NCBI RefSeq assembly: GCF_012726345.1
Contig: NZ_PTXN01000001.1
Location: 336,654 to 400,653 of the forward strand
Reading direction: 5' to 3'
Origin: Marinomonas sp. UCMA 3892
GTDB taxonomy: Bacteria; Pseudomonadota; Gammaproteobacteria; Pseudomonadales; Marinomonadaceae
DNA length: 64,000 nucleotides
Below the pieces are notes generated by a model. The model was not told the DNA's origin, searched no databases, and saw only the letters and a list, made by a program, of their open reading frames with translations. Below, piece by piece: positions 47,535 through 55,903 of the stretch (position 1 is the first letter of the stretch; each line of letters opens with the position of its first letter). The position numbers and the translations under genes were made by a program.

Positions 47535-48683
47535 TTACAGGGTTGCGAGGTAAATAGCGGGTGTGCCATTTACGTCTGAGCTGTAGAGCACTGATTTATC
47601 ATCTGGTGTGAAAGAAGGATGAGGGTGGTTGATCTGACGATCACCGTTTAAGACTTTCCAGCTGGTATTGTGTTCTGTAATAGGGTGAATGCTTGCGTCA
47701 GATAGATTAATCAAATACAGGTTAGGGTCATTTTCGATGTCGTGGCCAGTATTATCGGCAACATCTACTGGTGTGCCTGAACCATCACCAACCACTAAAG
47801 TGCCGTCGTAGTTGCTCATTAGATGACTGCAAGCTGGCATTTCAGCTTCTACTTTAAATGCTAGGCTTGTTGCATCCACAGAGTAAAGCTGGCGCTTGTC
47901 TGTATTGGGTCGATAAGACACAAACATCATTTTTGAACCATCAGGAACGAAAAATTCGTGAGTGCACGACTCTTCTTCGCTTTGCTCGTAGACCTTGCGT
48001 ATGTTGTCGCCGTTTTCATCTATCATCCACATCCGAGTTTCAACTAAGTCGTGCGGGCCTTCATGGCAGAAAGCGATGGTATTATCATCATTAGGACGAT
48101 AAAGCGGATGGCCAAGCCAAATATTTTCTTCGAAGATGGTTGTACGTTGACCTGTTTTTAGATCGATTGAGATTAAGCGACAGCGCGGTTTTTGGTGATA
48201 AAACTGAGCAAATTTTTGCCAGCTATCTAGCTCCATATAATCCGTATCTTTTATTTCTATCGCCACGACTTTCGTGCAAGCTGAATTAGGTACCCAAGTG
48301 CCGTAGCCTACCCAGCCTTTAGCCACTTCGTATAAAACACTGTGTTCTTGGTTCTTAAGATCGACACGAATGAGTTGCTTGTTATTTTTTACAAAGATCA
48401 GTGCGTCATCTTGCGTGGTAAGAAAGCCGCCAAATACATTGTCGCCTTTACCTTCGGTGAGCTGTATAGCAGTTTCATCTTGTAAATCTAAAAGATGGTA
48501 GTTTCTTTCGGTATCAAAATTGGCTGAGATAAGAAGCTTATTGCCATCTTCTGTGAAGCATTTTTGATAAAAATAGTTTCGATTACACACATTGCTATCA
48601 GGTGTTAGCTGAGTAACGATTGACCCTGTCTTTTCGTCAGTTATGCGTTTAAATGCCAAGGATGTGGTGGTGCCTAGTGACAT
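47535..48683 (-). CDS. ogl: Oligogalacturonate lyase (PL22)
   Basis: Cytoplasmic beta-propeller lyase that splits short oligogalacturonides into 4,5-unsaturated galacturonate units. 382 residues, near the enterobacterial 388. The N-terminal NRNYFYQKCFTEDGNKLL, QLTEGKGDNVFGGFL and GWVGYGTWV blocks are characteristic of Ogl. Divergent from the oligogalacturonide importer genes with a shared 263-bp control region holding a KdgR-like box. Its downstream terminator was altered by the Tn7-type insertion. Confidence 0.93.
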   Translation of the reverse strand: MSLGTTTSLAFKRITDEKTGSIVTQLTPDSNVCNRNYFYQKCFTEDGNKLLISANFDTERNYHLLDLQDETAIQLTEGKGDNVFGGFLTTQDDALIFVKNNKQLIRVDLKNQEHSVLYEVAKGWVGYGTWVPNSACTKVVAIEIKDTDYMELDSWQKFAQFYHQKPRCRLISIDLKTGQRTTIFEENIWLGHPLYRPNDDNTIAFCHEGPHDLVETRMWMIDENGDNIRKVYEQSEEESCTHEFFVPDGSKMMFVSYRPNTDKRQLYSVDATSLAFKVEAEMPACSHLMSNYDGTLVVGDGSGTPVDVADNTGHDIENDPNLYLINLSDASIHPITEHNTSWKVLNGDRQINHPHPSFTPDDKSVLYSSDVNGTPAIYLATL

Positions 48684-48837
48684 GATTTCCTCTCTTATTT
48701 TTGTTTGCAGCTTCGTCTTTACTGATGGATTTGTGCTCTTCTTTCTATTGTTGCTATTCCTACGCTAGTTGAGCTTTTTCTATCTGAACACCGAGTGAAA
48801 AACAGATTAACAGCTATTTTAAATTTATTCACCAATA

Positions 48838-48860
48838 AAAATGAAAAAGTGTTTTGAAAA
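48838..48860. promoter_or_regulatory. KdgR-like operator between ogl and togM
   Basis: Core TGAAAAAGTGTTTTG in A/T-rich flanks; same layout as the boxes at 8505 and 55446. Lies about 155 bp from ogl and 87 bp from the first importer gene, so one repressor could control both directions. Confidence 0.55.
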
Positions 48861-48946
48861 AATTAATTAATTATTGTTATTTTTTTATTGTTCTTCTAGT
48901 ATGTTTTCACAACGTCAAATAAAAACAACATTCAGAGTTAAAAACT

Positions 48947-49828
48947 ATGTATGAAAATAAGCGTTTAGGGTTGCTGTACATCAGTCCTTACATAATAGGG
49001 CTTCTAGTATTTACAGCGTTTCCCTTCCTCTCATCCTTGATCATCAGTTTTACTGACTACGATCTAATTAATCCGCCAGAGTACATTGGCTTAGATAACT
49101 ATCGTTACATGATGGATGACGATACCTTCTACCAATCTATGGGGGTAACGTTCGCGTATGTGTTTCTGACCATTCCGCTGAAATTAGCTTTCGCACTCTT
49201 TATTGCCTTTGTGCTGAACTTTAAGCTTCGCGGCATTAAGTTCTTCCGTACTGCTTATTACATCCCTTCTATCTTGGGTAGTAGTGTGGCAATAGCGGTA
49301 TTGTGGCGCGCTATATTCTCACTCGATGGCTTGCTGAATAGCTTTTTGGGTATCTTTGGTGTCGAGGCGATCTCTTGGTTGGGCGAGCCCGTGTTTGCCA
49401 TGTTCTCCGTAACCTTGTTGCGTGTTTGGCAATTTGGTTCGGCTATGGTGATCTTTTTGGCTGCTCTGCAGAGTGTTCCACAATCTCAGTATGAAGCTGC
49501 CATGATTGACGGTGCATCTAAATGGCAAATGTTCACCAAGATCACCGTGCCTCTTATTACTCCTGTTATTTTCTTTAACTTCATTATGCAAACCACTCAG
49601 GCGTTTCAAGAATTTACGGCGCCGTATGTTATTACCGGCGGTGGTCCTGCTAAATCGACGTATTTGTTCTCGCTTTATATCTATGAGACGGCGTTTAAGT
49701 ATTTCGATCTTGGTTATGGTAGTGCGCTTGCTTGGGTGTTGTTTGTTGCTGTGGCGATATTTACGGCGATTTCATTCAAATCATCGAAGTACTGGGTGTT
49801 CTACTCAGGTGATAAGGGTGGTAAATAA
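48947..49828 (+). CDS. togM: ABC transporter permease, oligogalacturonide importer (TogM-like)
   Basis: 293-residue inner-membrane permease of the carbohydrate (MalF-like) group with six hydrophobic segments. The EAA loop contacting the ATPase reads YEAAMIDGASKWQMFTKITVPL. First gene of a four-gene importer operon; 2 bp to the next gene. The oligogalacturonide role is inferred from family likeness to Dickeya TogM and from neighbours ogl, kduD, kdgR and kdgF. Confidence 0.85.
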   Translation: MYENKRLGLLYISPYIIGLLVFTAFPFLSSLIISFTDYDLINPPEYIGLDNYRYMMDDDTFYQSMGVTFAYVFLTIPLKLAFALFIAFVLNFKLRGIKFFRTAYYIPSILGSSVAIAVLWRAIFSLDGLLNSFLGIFGVEAISWLGEPVFAMFSVTLLRVWQFGSAMVIFLAALQSVPQSQYEAAMIDGASKWQMFTKITVPLITPVIFFNFIMQTTQAFQEFTAPYVITGGGPAKSTYLFSLYIYETAFKYFDLGYGSALAWVLFVAVAIFTAISFKSSKYWVFYSGDKGGK

Positions 49829-49830
49829 TT

Positions 49831-50742
49831 ATGAATAAAGTATTCCCTAATAAAGCAGCGTTATCCGCTGACCTTAAGAATAACCCAACACTAAGAGCTG
49901 AAATTCGTAAGCAACGAGTAGGCGCATCTATTCGTTACATTATCTTGCTGTTTTTTGGATTGGTGATGTTGTATCCGCTGTTTTGGATGTTCTCAGCAGC
50001 TTTTAAACCAAACCATGAAATCTTTAGTTCTTTGAGCCTTTGGCCGAAAGAATTTTCGCTAGATGGTTTTATTAATGGTTGGAATACCGGCACGGAATAT
50101 ACCTTTGGACGATTCTTTCTAAACACCTTGTATTACGTGGTGCCGAAAGTGATTTTGACGGTGATTTCATCGGTCATTGTAGCTTATGGATTTGCTCGCT
50201 TTGATATCCCATTTAAGAAATTCTGGTTCGTCACCTTGGTGGCTACCATTTTGTTGCCAACGTCTGTGTTGTTGATTCCCCAATACTTGATGTTCCGCGA
50301 AATGGGCATGCTAGACAGCTATTTGCCTTTGTATTTACCGATGGCATTTGCGACGCAAGGTTTCTTTGTCTTTATGTTGATTCAGTTCTTGCGTGGCTTG
50401 CCAACGGATATGGAAGAAGCAGCACAAATCGATGGTTGTAACTCTTATCAGCTGCTTTGGTACATCGTAGTGCCTATGTTGAAGCCTGCGATTATCTCTG
50501 TCGCGCTGTTCCAATTTATGTGGTCAGTAAACGATTTTTTGGGGCCGCTTATTTATATTTCCAGCGTAGAAAAATACCCAATCGCATTGGCTCTTAAACT
50601 GTCCATTGATGTGACTGAAGGTACTCAGTGGAATGAAATTCTGGCTATGGCATCCATTGCCATTGTTCCGTCAATTGTTGTTTTCCTAATCGCACAGAAT
50701 TACTTCGTAGAAGGAATTTCGTCCGGTGGCGTTAAGGGATAG
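49831..50742 (+). CDS. togN: ABC transporter permease, oligogalacturonide importer (TogN-like)
   Basis: 303-residue MalG-type permease with six hydrophobic segments and EAA loop MEEAAQIDGCNSYQLLWYIVVPML. Pairs with the TogM-like permease. Begins 2 bp after it. Confidence 0.85.
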   Translation: MNKVFPNKAALSADLKNNPTLRAEIRKQRVGASIRYIILLFFGLVMLYPLFWMFSAAFKPNHEIFSSLSLWPKEFSLDGFINGWNTGTEYTFGRFFLNTLYYVVPKVILTVISSVIVAYGFARFDIPFKKFWFVTLVATILLPTSVLLIPQYLMFREMGMLDSYLPLYLPMAFATQGFFVFMLIQFLRGLPTDMEEAAQIDGCNSYQLLWYIVVPMLKPAIISVALFQFMWSVNDFLGPLIYISSVEKYPIALALKLSIDVTEGTQWNEILAMASIAIVPSIVVFLIAQNYFVEGISSGGVKG

Positions 50743-50751
50743 GTGAATAGT

Positions 50752-51885
50752 ATGTCTAAAGTTGTATTTGAAAATTTGACCAAAGTGTATTCGAACGGCT
50801 TCAAAGCAGTTCATGGTATTAACCTAGAAATTGAAGACGGCGAGTTCTTGGTTGTCATCGGGCCTTCTGGTTGTGCGAAATCGACGACATTACGTATGTT
50901 GGCGGGTTTGGAATCGGTTACTGGCGGTTCTATTAGTATTGGTGGCAAGGTCGTAAACAGCTTACCACCTAAAGATCGCGGTATTGCCATGGTGTTCCAA
51001 AACTATGCGCTTTATCCCCACATGAGTGTGCGTGAAAACTTAGGCTTTGGTTTGAAATTAGCAAAAGTTAGCAAGGCGGATATTGAGAAACAAGTCAACG
51101 AAGCCGCAGAACTTCTTGAACTTACGCCTTTGCTAGATCGCTTACCGCGTCAGCTTTCTGGTGGTCAGGCGCAACGTGTTGCAGTAGGCCGTGCCATTGT
51201 TAAGCGCCCGCAGGTGTTCTTGTTTGACGAGCCTTTGTCTAACTTGGATGCCAAGTTACGAGCGTCTATGCGTGTGCGTATTTCGGATTTGCATAAAACG
51301 CTGAAAAAGACCAATCGTTCGGCAACCAGTGTTTATGTTACCCACGATCAAACAGAAGCCATGACTATGGGCGACCGTATTTGCGTGATGAAAGACGGTC
51401 ATATCATGCAAGTGGATACGCCTGCCAACCTCTATAAATACCCGAAAAACCTGTTTGTTGCGGGATTCATCGGCGCGCCAGAAATGAACATGGTTGAGAC
51501 GCGTTTAGATCGCACTGGTGAAGGCAAGTGTCACTTGGCTTTGTCGTCTCAGATGTTAGGTTTGCCAGATGAAAAACTCCAGAGAGTTCTAACCAATTTT
51601 ACCGAAGACGTGGTGTTTGGTATTCGTCCTGAATTCATCAAGTTAGCAGATGAAAATTCGCCGCAGGATGAAATCATCAAGGGCACGATTGTGCGCATGG
51701 AAAACATGGGCGCAGAGTTTTACGTCCACTTTACCGTAGAAGATAGAGAGCTTTGTACACGAGTTCCTTCTGATGTCGTAGAAGCTAAATTGTTGGATTC
51801 AATCGGGAAAGAACAGCGGTTCCATTTTGAAATGAGCAACGCTCATATTTTTGATAAGAAAACTGAGATAAATATCTCTTTGTAA
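50752..51885 (+). CDS. togA: ABC transporter ATPase, oligogalacturonide importer (TogA-like)
   Basis: 377-residue MalK-type ATPase. The ATG at 50752 has AGGTG 6 nt upstream and is preferred to the GTG at 50743 that is fused to the togN stop. Walker A reads GPSGCAKST, with alanine where the consensus GxxxxGK(S/T) has glycine before lysine. Q-loop QNYALYPHMSV, signature LSGGQAQRVAVGRA, Walker B VFLFDEPLSNLD and switch His in VTHDQTE are all standard. C-terminal regulatory OB-type domain present. Confidence 0.88.
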   Translation: MSKVVFENLTKVYSNGFKAVHGINLEIEDGEFLVVIGPSGCAKSTTLRMLAGLESVTGGSISIGGKVVNSLPPKDRGIAMVFQNYALYPHMSVRENLGFGLKLAKVSKADIEKQVNEAAELLELTPLLDRLPRQLSGGQAQRVAVGRAIVKRPQVFLFDEPLSNLDAKLRASMRVRISDLHKTLKKTNRSATSVYVTHDQTEAMTMGDRICVMKDGHIMQVDTPANLYKYPKNLFVAGFIGAPEMNMVETRLDRTGEGKCHLALSSQMLGLPDEKLQRVLTNFTEDVVFGIRPEFIKLADENSPQDEIIKGTIVRMENMGAEFYVHFTVEDRELCTRVPSDVVEAKLLDSIGKEQRFHFEMSNAHIFDKKTEINISL

Positions 51886-51888
51886 GAC

Positions 51889-51938
51889 TTTTGCACGACA
51901 GCTAAACCGCATAAAGCAAGGGTGATAGTCGTGCAAAA
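51889..51938 (+). promoter_or_regulatory. Intercistronic stem-loop between togA and togB
   Basis: Perfect 11-bp stem TTTTGCACGAC / GTCGTGCAAAA with a 28-nt loop, 3 bp after the ATPase stop and 30 bp before the binding-protein ATG. No T-tract follows the stem. Such hairpins before binding-protein genes often stabilise the downstream message and raise its yield; that role is inferred. Confidence 0.6.
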
Positions 51939-51968
51939 ATTGAGTAATCACTAACGAGGAAAAAGGAC

Positions 51969-53255
51969 ATGAAAATAAAAACAATAGCTCTGTTAGTCGG
52001 ATTGGCTTCTGCTGGTTCAATGGTGAGTGTGAATGCAAACGCGGAAGATTTGCGTATGTCATGGTGGGGAGGCAACTCCCGACACACAGCAACCAATGAC
52101 GCTGTTAAAGAGTTCGAAAAAGTACATCCAGATATTTCTGTTAAAACAGAATACACCGGCTGGGGCGGTCATCTAGAAAGATTAACGACTCAGATTGCGG
52201 GTAATACTGAACCAGATGTCATGCAAACAAACTGGAATTGGATGCCGATCTTTTCTGCACGAGGAGATGGCTTTAAAGATCTACGTGAATACAGCGACGT
52301 ATTGGACCTTACTCAGTTCGATAAATCCGCTCTTGATGCCGGAACAAATAACGGAAAGCTCAATGGCATCCCTGTTTCCATGGCAGCACGTATTTTCTAT
52401 TACAACAAAGATACATGGGCAAAAGCTGGCCTTCCATACCCAGTAACTTGGGAAGATTTAATGGCTGCTGGGCCTGTTTTTAAAGAAAAACTTGGCGATG
52501 AGTTCTTTCCTATCATTCTTGAAGGTCGTGACATCATCGCAATGAACCGTTCGTTTATGGTTCAAAAATATGGCATTCCAATGATCGATGAGGCGAATAA
52601 AAAATTCGCTTACTCCGATGCACAGATGCTTGAGTTTTTCAAAATGTATGAAGACATGGTGAAAAATCATGTCGCGCCAAGCAGTAAATATGTGGCGGGC
52701 TTTGGTAAGGCTAATTTGTACGAACATAAGCCATGGATCAATGGTGAATGGGCTGGTGTTTACATGTGGAACTCAGCAATCAACAAATATAACGACAACT
52801 TAAAGCCACCTATGTCATTGGATATTGGCTTTTATCCAATGAGAAAAGGCGCGGCTGATGCTGGCTTATTCTACAAGCCAGCACTAATGCTTTCTATTGG
52901 CAAAAATAGTAAGCATCCAAAAGACGCAGCTAAGCTGATTAACTTCCTTTTGAATGAACCTGCCGGTTACAACGCAATGGGTCTAGCTCGTGGCGTGCCT
53001 TTGAGCTTGGCGGCTCGTCGAGCTTTATCTTTGGATGGCACTATCAAAGACTCTGACTTATCTGTCGCTGGGTTAGCGCAAATAGACGACTTACCTAAAA
53101 ATATTCTTACATCAGCTCATTTTGAAAATCCTAAGTTATTGGGGCTTTTCGAAGAGATGATCGAAAAAATGGACCAAGGCGATATCAAGGTTGAAGAGGC
53201 AGCTAAAGAGTTTATGTCTCAGGGCAATCGCATTTTACGTAGAGCCATTAAATAA
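51969..53255 (+). CDS. togB: Extracellular solute-binding protein, oligogalacturonide importer (TogB-like)
   Basis: 428 residues. Sec signal peptide ending near residue 25 (VSVNANA), then a family 1 binding protein: MSWWGGNSRHTATNDAVKEFEKVHPDISVKTEY-type N-terminal lobe (start MSWWGG), QTNWNWMPIFS, and INFLLNEPAGYNAMGLARGVP near the C-terminus. It captures the sugar acid oligomer in the periplasm and delivers it to TogMN. A GAGG ribosome site precedes it, separated from togA by an 83-bp gap with a strong stem-loop. Confidence 0.88.
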   Translation: MKIKTIALLVGLASAGSMVSVNANAEDLRMSWWGGNSRHTATNDAVKEFEKVHPDISVKTEYTGWGGHLERLTTQIAGNTEPDVMQTNWNWMPIFSARGDGFKDLREYSDVLDLTQFDKSALDAGTNNGKLNGIPVSMAARIFYYNKDTWAKAGLPYPVTWEDLMAAGPVFKEKLGDEFFPIILEGRDIIAMNRSFMVQKYGIPMIDEANKKFAYSDAQMLEFFKMYEDMVKNHVAPSSKYVAGFGKANLYEHKPWINGEWAGVYMWNSAINKYNDNLKPPMSLDIGFYPMRKGAADAGLFYKPALMLSIGKNSKHPKDAAKLINFLLNEPAGYNAMGLARGVPLSLAARRALSLDGTIKDSDLSVAGLAQIDDLPKNILTSAHFENPKLLGLFEEMIEKMDQGDIKVEEAAKEFMSQGNRILRRAIK

Positions 53256-53304
53256 GTAGGAAAGCACTTTTTCAGATGTTGAAAGAGGATAGAGAGTATT
53301 GGAT

Positions 53305-53324
53305 GAGGCGCGTTCGCGCGCCTC
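53305..53324 (+). terminator. GC-rich hairpin after togB
   Basis: GAGGCGCG / CGCGCCTC with a TTCG loop, 50 bp after the togB stop. No T-tract follows, so it may be an attenuator or mRNA end protector rather than a full terminator before kduD. Confidence 0.5.
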
Positions 53325-53496
53325 TACTTCTGCCAAAGTACATATGTGAAGTGTAAGTACGTTAGGTGGGAGCCTTCAGGATAGGAGGATACATACAACG
53401 CAAATGATTTTAAAACTTTCAATGCCCCGCGCATCGAGAGCGGACAGCAAGGCGGGAAATTGCTTGTCCAACTATTATAAACACGAGGAATAAAAT

Positions 53497-54246
53497 ATGT
53501 TCGATCTGACGGGTAAAGTAGCCATTGTGACGGGATGTAATACAGGTCTTGGTCAGGGAATGGCTTTGGCTCTAGCAGGCGCTGGTGCAGATGTTGTTGG
53601 CGTAAATAGAGATGACCCAACAGAAACAATTGAATTGATGGCAAAAACAGGTCGTCAATTTCATAGTGTCATTGCTGATATGAGTAAAATAGACAGTGTT
53701 GACTATGTTGTTAAAGAAGCCGTATCTGCTTTTGGTAAAGTCGATATTCTTGTTAACAATGCGGGCATTATTCGCCGCAATGATGCGATAGATTTTACGG
53801 AAAAAGATTGGGATGATGTAATGGACCTGAATATTAAAGCGGTCTTTTTTATGTCTCAGGGCTTTGCTAGACAGGTTATCGCTCAAGGAACATCCGGCAA
53901 CATTATTAATATTGCTTCTATGTTGTCTTACCAAGGCGGTATTCGAGTACCTTCTTACACTGCGTCGAAAAGTGGCGTGATGGGGGTAACTCGCTTACTG
54001 GCAAACGAATGGGCAAAGCATGGTATTAACGTCAATGCGATTGCGCCGGGTTATATGGCCACAGACAACACAGCGGCATTGCGTGCGGATGAAGATCGTT
54101 CTAGTGAAATATTAAGCCGTATACCTGCGGGTCGTTGGGGAACACCTGGCGACATGGCTGGACCGATTGTCTTTTTGGCGTCTGAAGCATCGCGTTATGT
54201 GAATGGTTATACCATTGCGGTAGATGGCGGCTGGTTAGCTCGTTAG
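53497..54246 (+). CDS. kduD: 2-dehydro-3-deoxy-D-gluconate 5-dehydrogenase KduD
   Basis: Short-chain dehydrogenase reducing 2,5-diketo-3-deoxygluconate to 2-keto-3-deoxygluconate (KDG). 249 residues. Cofactor motif TGCNTGLGQG (12-21), NNAGI, catalytic Ser141, Tyr154 and Lys158 (YTASK). C-terminal YVNGYTIAVDGGWLAR is typical of KduD. A 241-bp gap after togB contains no clear KdgR box, so it may be read from the importer operon. The last codons lie in an 8-bp tandem repeat. Confidence 0.93.
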   Translation: MFDLTGKVAIVTGCNTGLGQGMALALAGAGADVVGVNRDDPTETIELMAKTGRQFHSVIADMSKIDSVDYVVKEAVSAFGKVDILVNNAGIIRRNDAIDFTEKDWDDVMDLNIKAVFFMSQGFARQVIAQGTSGNIINIASMLSYQGGIRVPSYTASKSGVMGVTRLLANEWAKHGINVNAIAPGYMATDNTAALRADEDRSSEILSRIPAGRWGTPGDMAGPIVFLASEASRYVNGYTIAVDGGWLAR

Positions 54247-54272
54247 CTCGTTAGCTAGTTAGCTAGTTAGCT
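54233..54272 (+). repeat. Five tandem 8-bp repeats across the kduD stop codon
   Basis: Units GGTTAGCT, CGTTAGCT, CGTTAGCT, AGTTAGCT, AGTTAGCT run without gaps from the last codons of kduD through its TAG stop. The period is 8, not a multiple of 3. Confidence 0.85.
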
Positions 54273-54402
54273 TTTAAGTCTTTTAGTTTTTAGGAAAAAA
54301 TAAAGGAAAAGATGAGCTTTACAGGTGCATGCGGAACATTTTTTATCAAAACGATGCTTCCGCATCTTGCCGCAGTGATATTTTTTGCAACTTGTATAAT
54401 AT

Positions 54403-54419
54403 CTTAATTGTGAATTAAG
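54403..54419 (+). promoter_or_regulatory. Promoter and dyad upstream of kdgR
   Basis: A TATAAT -10 box at 54395-54400 is followed at once by the perfect dyad CTTAATT-GTG-AATTAAG (54403-54419), i.e. over the expected transcription start. A TGAATTAAGTTTCA sequence overlaps its right arm and is one base shorter than a KdgR-type box. Autoregulation of kdgR is an inference. Confidence 0.5.
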
Positions 54420-54503
54420 TTTCATTTTGTAATGCTGGGATGTATCTATATGCAGAATTACTCTACAATTACAAAAACACATTTCAAAAAAAATGAAACT
54501 TAT

Positions 54504-55286
54504 ATGATAAATGAAGAAAATACTCAGCAAATAGAACCCGTATCTTCTGTGATGAAGGTATTTGCTATTCTAAACGCTTTAGCAGAACACAAGTCCTTGG
54601 GTGTTACAGAACTGTCTCAAATCGTCATGACGTCAAAAAGCACTGTGTATCGCTTTTTGCAAACTATGAAGATGTTAGGTTTTGTGTCACAAGAAGGTGA
54701 CGATGATCGTTACTCACTTACACTGAAGCTGTTTGAAGTCAGTGCGCGAGCTTTAGAGCATGTTGATTTAGTCGAACTTACCGAGCCTTATATGTCTCGT
54801 ATTGGTGAGCTGACAAAAGAAGCATTGCACCTTGGTATTCGTGATGGTGACGGTATTATTTATATATACAAAGTCGATGCTCAATACAACTTGCGTATGC
54901 AATCTCGTATTGGCCGCCGCAATCCGCTTTACTCTACTGCAATAGGTAAAGTACTGCTTGCCGAGCGCCCAGAAAGCTACATTCGTGATGTTTTAAAAGA
55001 CACTGAATTCCTGCCTTCTACGGCTAAAACACACCGTTCTATAGACTCTCTTTTGGTCGAACTAAAAGAAGTGAAAGATTTAGGTTACGGTGTGGATAAC
55101 GAAGAGCAAGAAGAAGGCCTGCGATGTATTGCCGCGCCTATTTATGACCGATTAGGTAATGTTATTGCTGGATTGAGTTTATCTTTTCCAACATTACGTT
55201 ATACACCTGAAAAATTTGAAAAATACGTTAGTTTGCTACAAGAAGCAGCAGCGAAAGTATCTGAAAAATTAGGTTACACTAAGTAG
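54504..55286 (+). CDS. kdgR: IclR-family repressor KdgR
   Basis: Repressor of pectin catabolism that is released by KDG in enterobacteria. 260 residues from the ATG at 54504, chosen because MINEENTQQIEPVSSVMKVF aligns with the E. coli KdgR start; upstream in-frame ATGs (54432, 54450) would add a tail lying in promoter DNA. N-terminal winged HTH (GVTELSQIVMTSKSTVYRFLQTMKMLGF), C-terminal effector domain with RIGRRNPLYSTAIGKVLL and NEEQEEGLRCIAAP, both nearly identical to KdgR. Surrounded by its likely targets. Confidence 0.93.
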   Translation: MINEENTQQIEPVSSVMKVFAILNALAEHKSLGVTELSQIVMTSKSTVYRFLQTMKMLGFVSQEGDDDRYSLTLKLFEVSARALEHVDLVELTEPYMSRIGELTKEALHLGIRDGDGIIYIYKVDAQYNLRMQSRIGRRNPLYSTAIGKVLLAERPESYIRDVLKDTEFLPSTAKTHRSIDSLLVELKEVKDLGYGVDNEEQEEGLRCIAAPIYDRLGNVIAGLSLSFPTLRYTPEKFEKYVSLLQEAAAKVSEKLGYTK

Positions 55287-55317
55287 TATCCATCCGTAAT
55301 AGTTATCTAGAATATCA

Positions 55318-55352
55318 AAAGCTGGAGTGATTTCGCTCCGGCTTTCTTTTCT
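55318..55352 (+). terminator. Rho-independent terminator after kdgR
   Basis: Ten-bp stem AAAGCTGGAG / CTCCGGCTTT (one T-G wobble), 8-nt loop, then the T-rich run TTTCTTTTCTTTG. Confidence 0.8.
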
Positions 55353-55445
55353 TTGTTCATCTGCTTTTCTTTCTTATCTATTAGTCAGTTTATTCATTCG
55401 AATAGCCAACTTTGTAAAATTCGTTTTTTTATCGTGCAATAAAAT

Positions 55446-55468
55446 AAATGAAACAGCTTTTCATAAAA
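55446..55468 (+). promoter_or_regulatory. KdgR-like operator upstream of kdgF
   Basis: Core TGAAACAGCTTTTCA, a better dyad than the other two boxes (TGAAA / TTTCA ends), in A/T-rich flanks. Lies 66 bp before the kdgF ATG. A partial repeat TGAATAATGTTTTAT follows directly at 55472. Confidence 0.62.
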
Positions 55469-55534
55469 GATTGAATAATGTTTTATCGCTGCTATAGTAG
55501 TCTTGTCTAAAACAAGAATACAAAGAGTTGTCCT

Positions 55535-55855
55535 ATGTTTGTTTACAATAACGAAGTCCCTCTGGAAGATCTTGGTGCGGGTGTTTCACGCAAAATCATG
55601 GCCTATTCAGATAACATCATGACAGTCGAAGTGCATTTTGAAAAAGATGCCATCGGCCCACTTCATAATCATCCACATGAACAATTAACTTACGTATTGT
55701 CTGGTAAGTTTGAGTTCACAATAGGAGATGAAACCAAAATTGTTGGTCCTGGTGACACTCTTTATAAAGAGCCAAATGTCATGCATGGTTGCCGCTGTTT
55801 AGAGCCAGGCGTCTTGCTAGACAATTTCACACCAGTACGAAAAGACTTCTTATAA
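55535..55855 (+). CDS. kdgF: KdgF, linearisation of unsaturated galacturonate
   Basis: Small cupin that converts 4,5-unsaturated galacturonate to the open-chain 5-keto-4-deoxyuronate. 106 residues, the normal KdgF size. Metal-binding cluster HNHPHEQ (44-50) and a distal histidine His84 (NVMHGC) fit a mononuclear cupin site; the second cupin motif is GPGDTLYKEPNV. Followed 48 bp later by the RpiB-family isomerase, which would act on its product. Confidence 0.93.
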   Translation: MFVYNNEVPLEDLGAGVSRKIMAYSDNIMTVEVHFEKDAIGPLHNHPHEQLTYVLSGKFEFTIGDETKIVGPGDTLYKEPNVMHGCRCLEPGVLLDNFTPVRKDFL

Positions 55856-55903
55856 ACAACGTCTTGCGACATCGAATGACTTAAATGAATTCAGGAGAAA
55901 GTT

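Noticed and set aside
54482..54498. TTTCA-A7-TGAAA dyad just before the kdgR start as a KdgR box
   Set aside because: The half-sites point the opposite way (outward) from the TGAAAC...GTTTCA box, and it may simply be A-tract coincidence.
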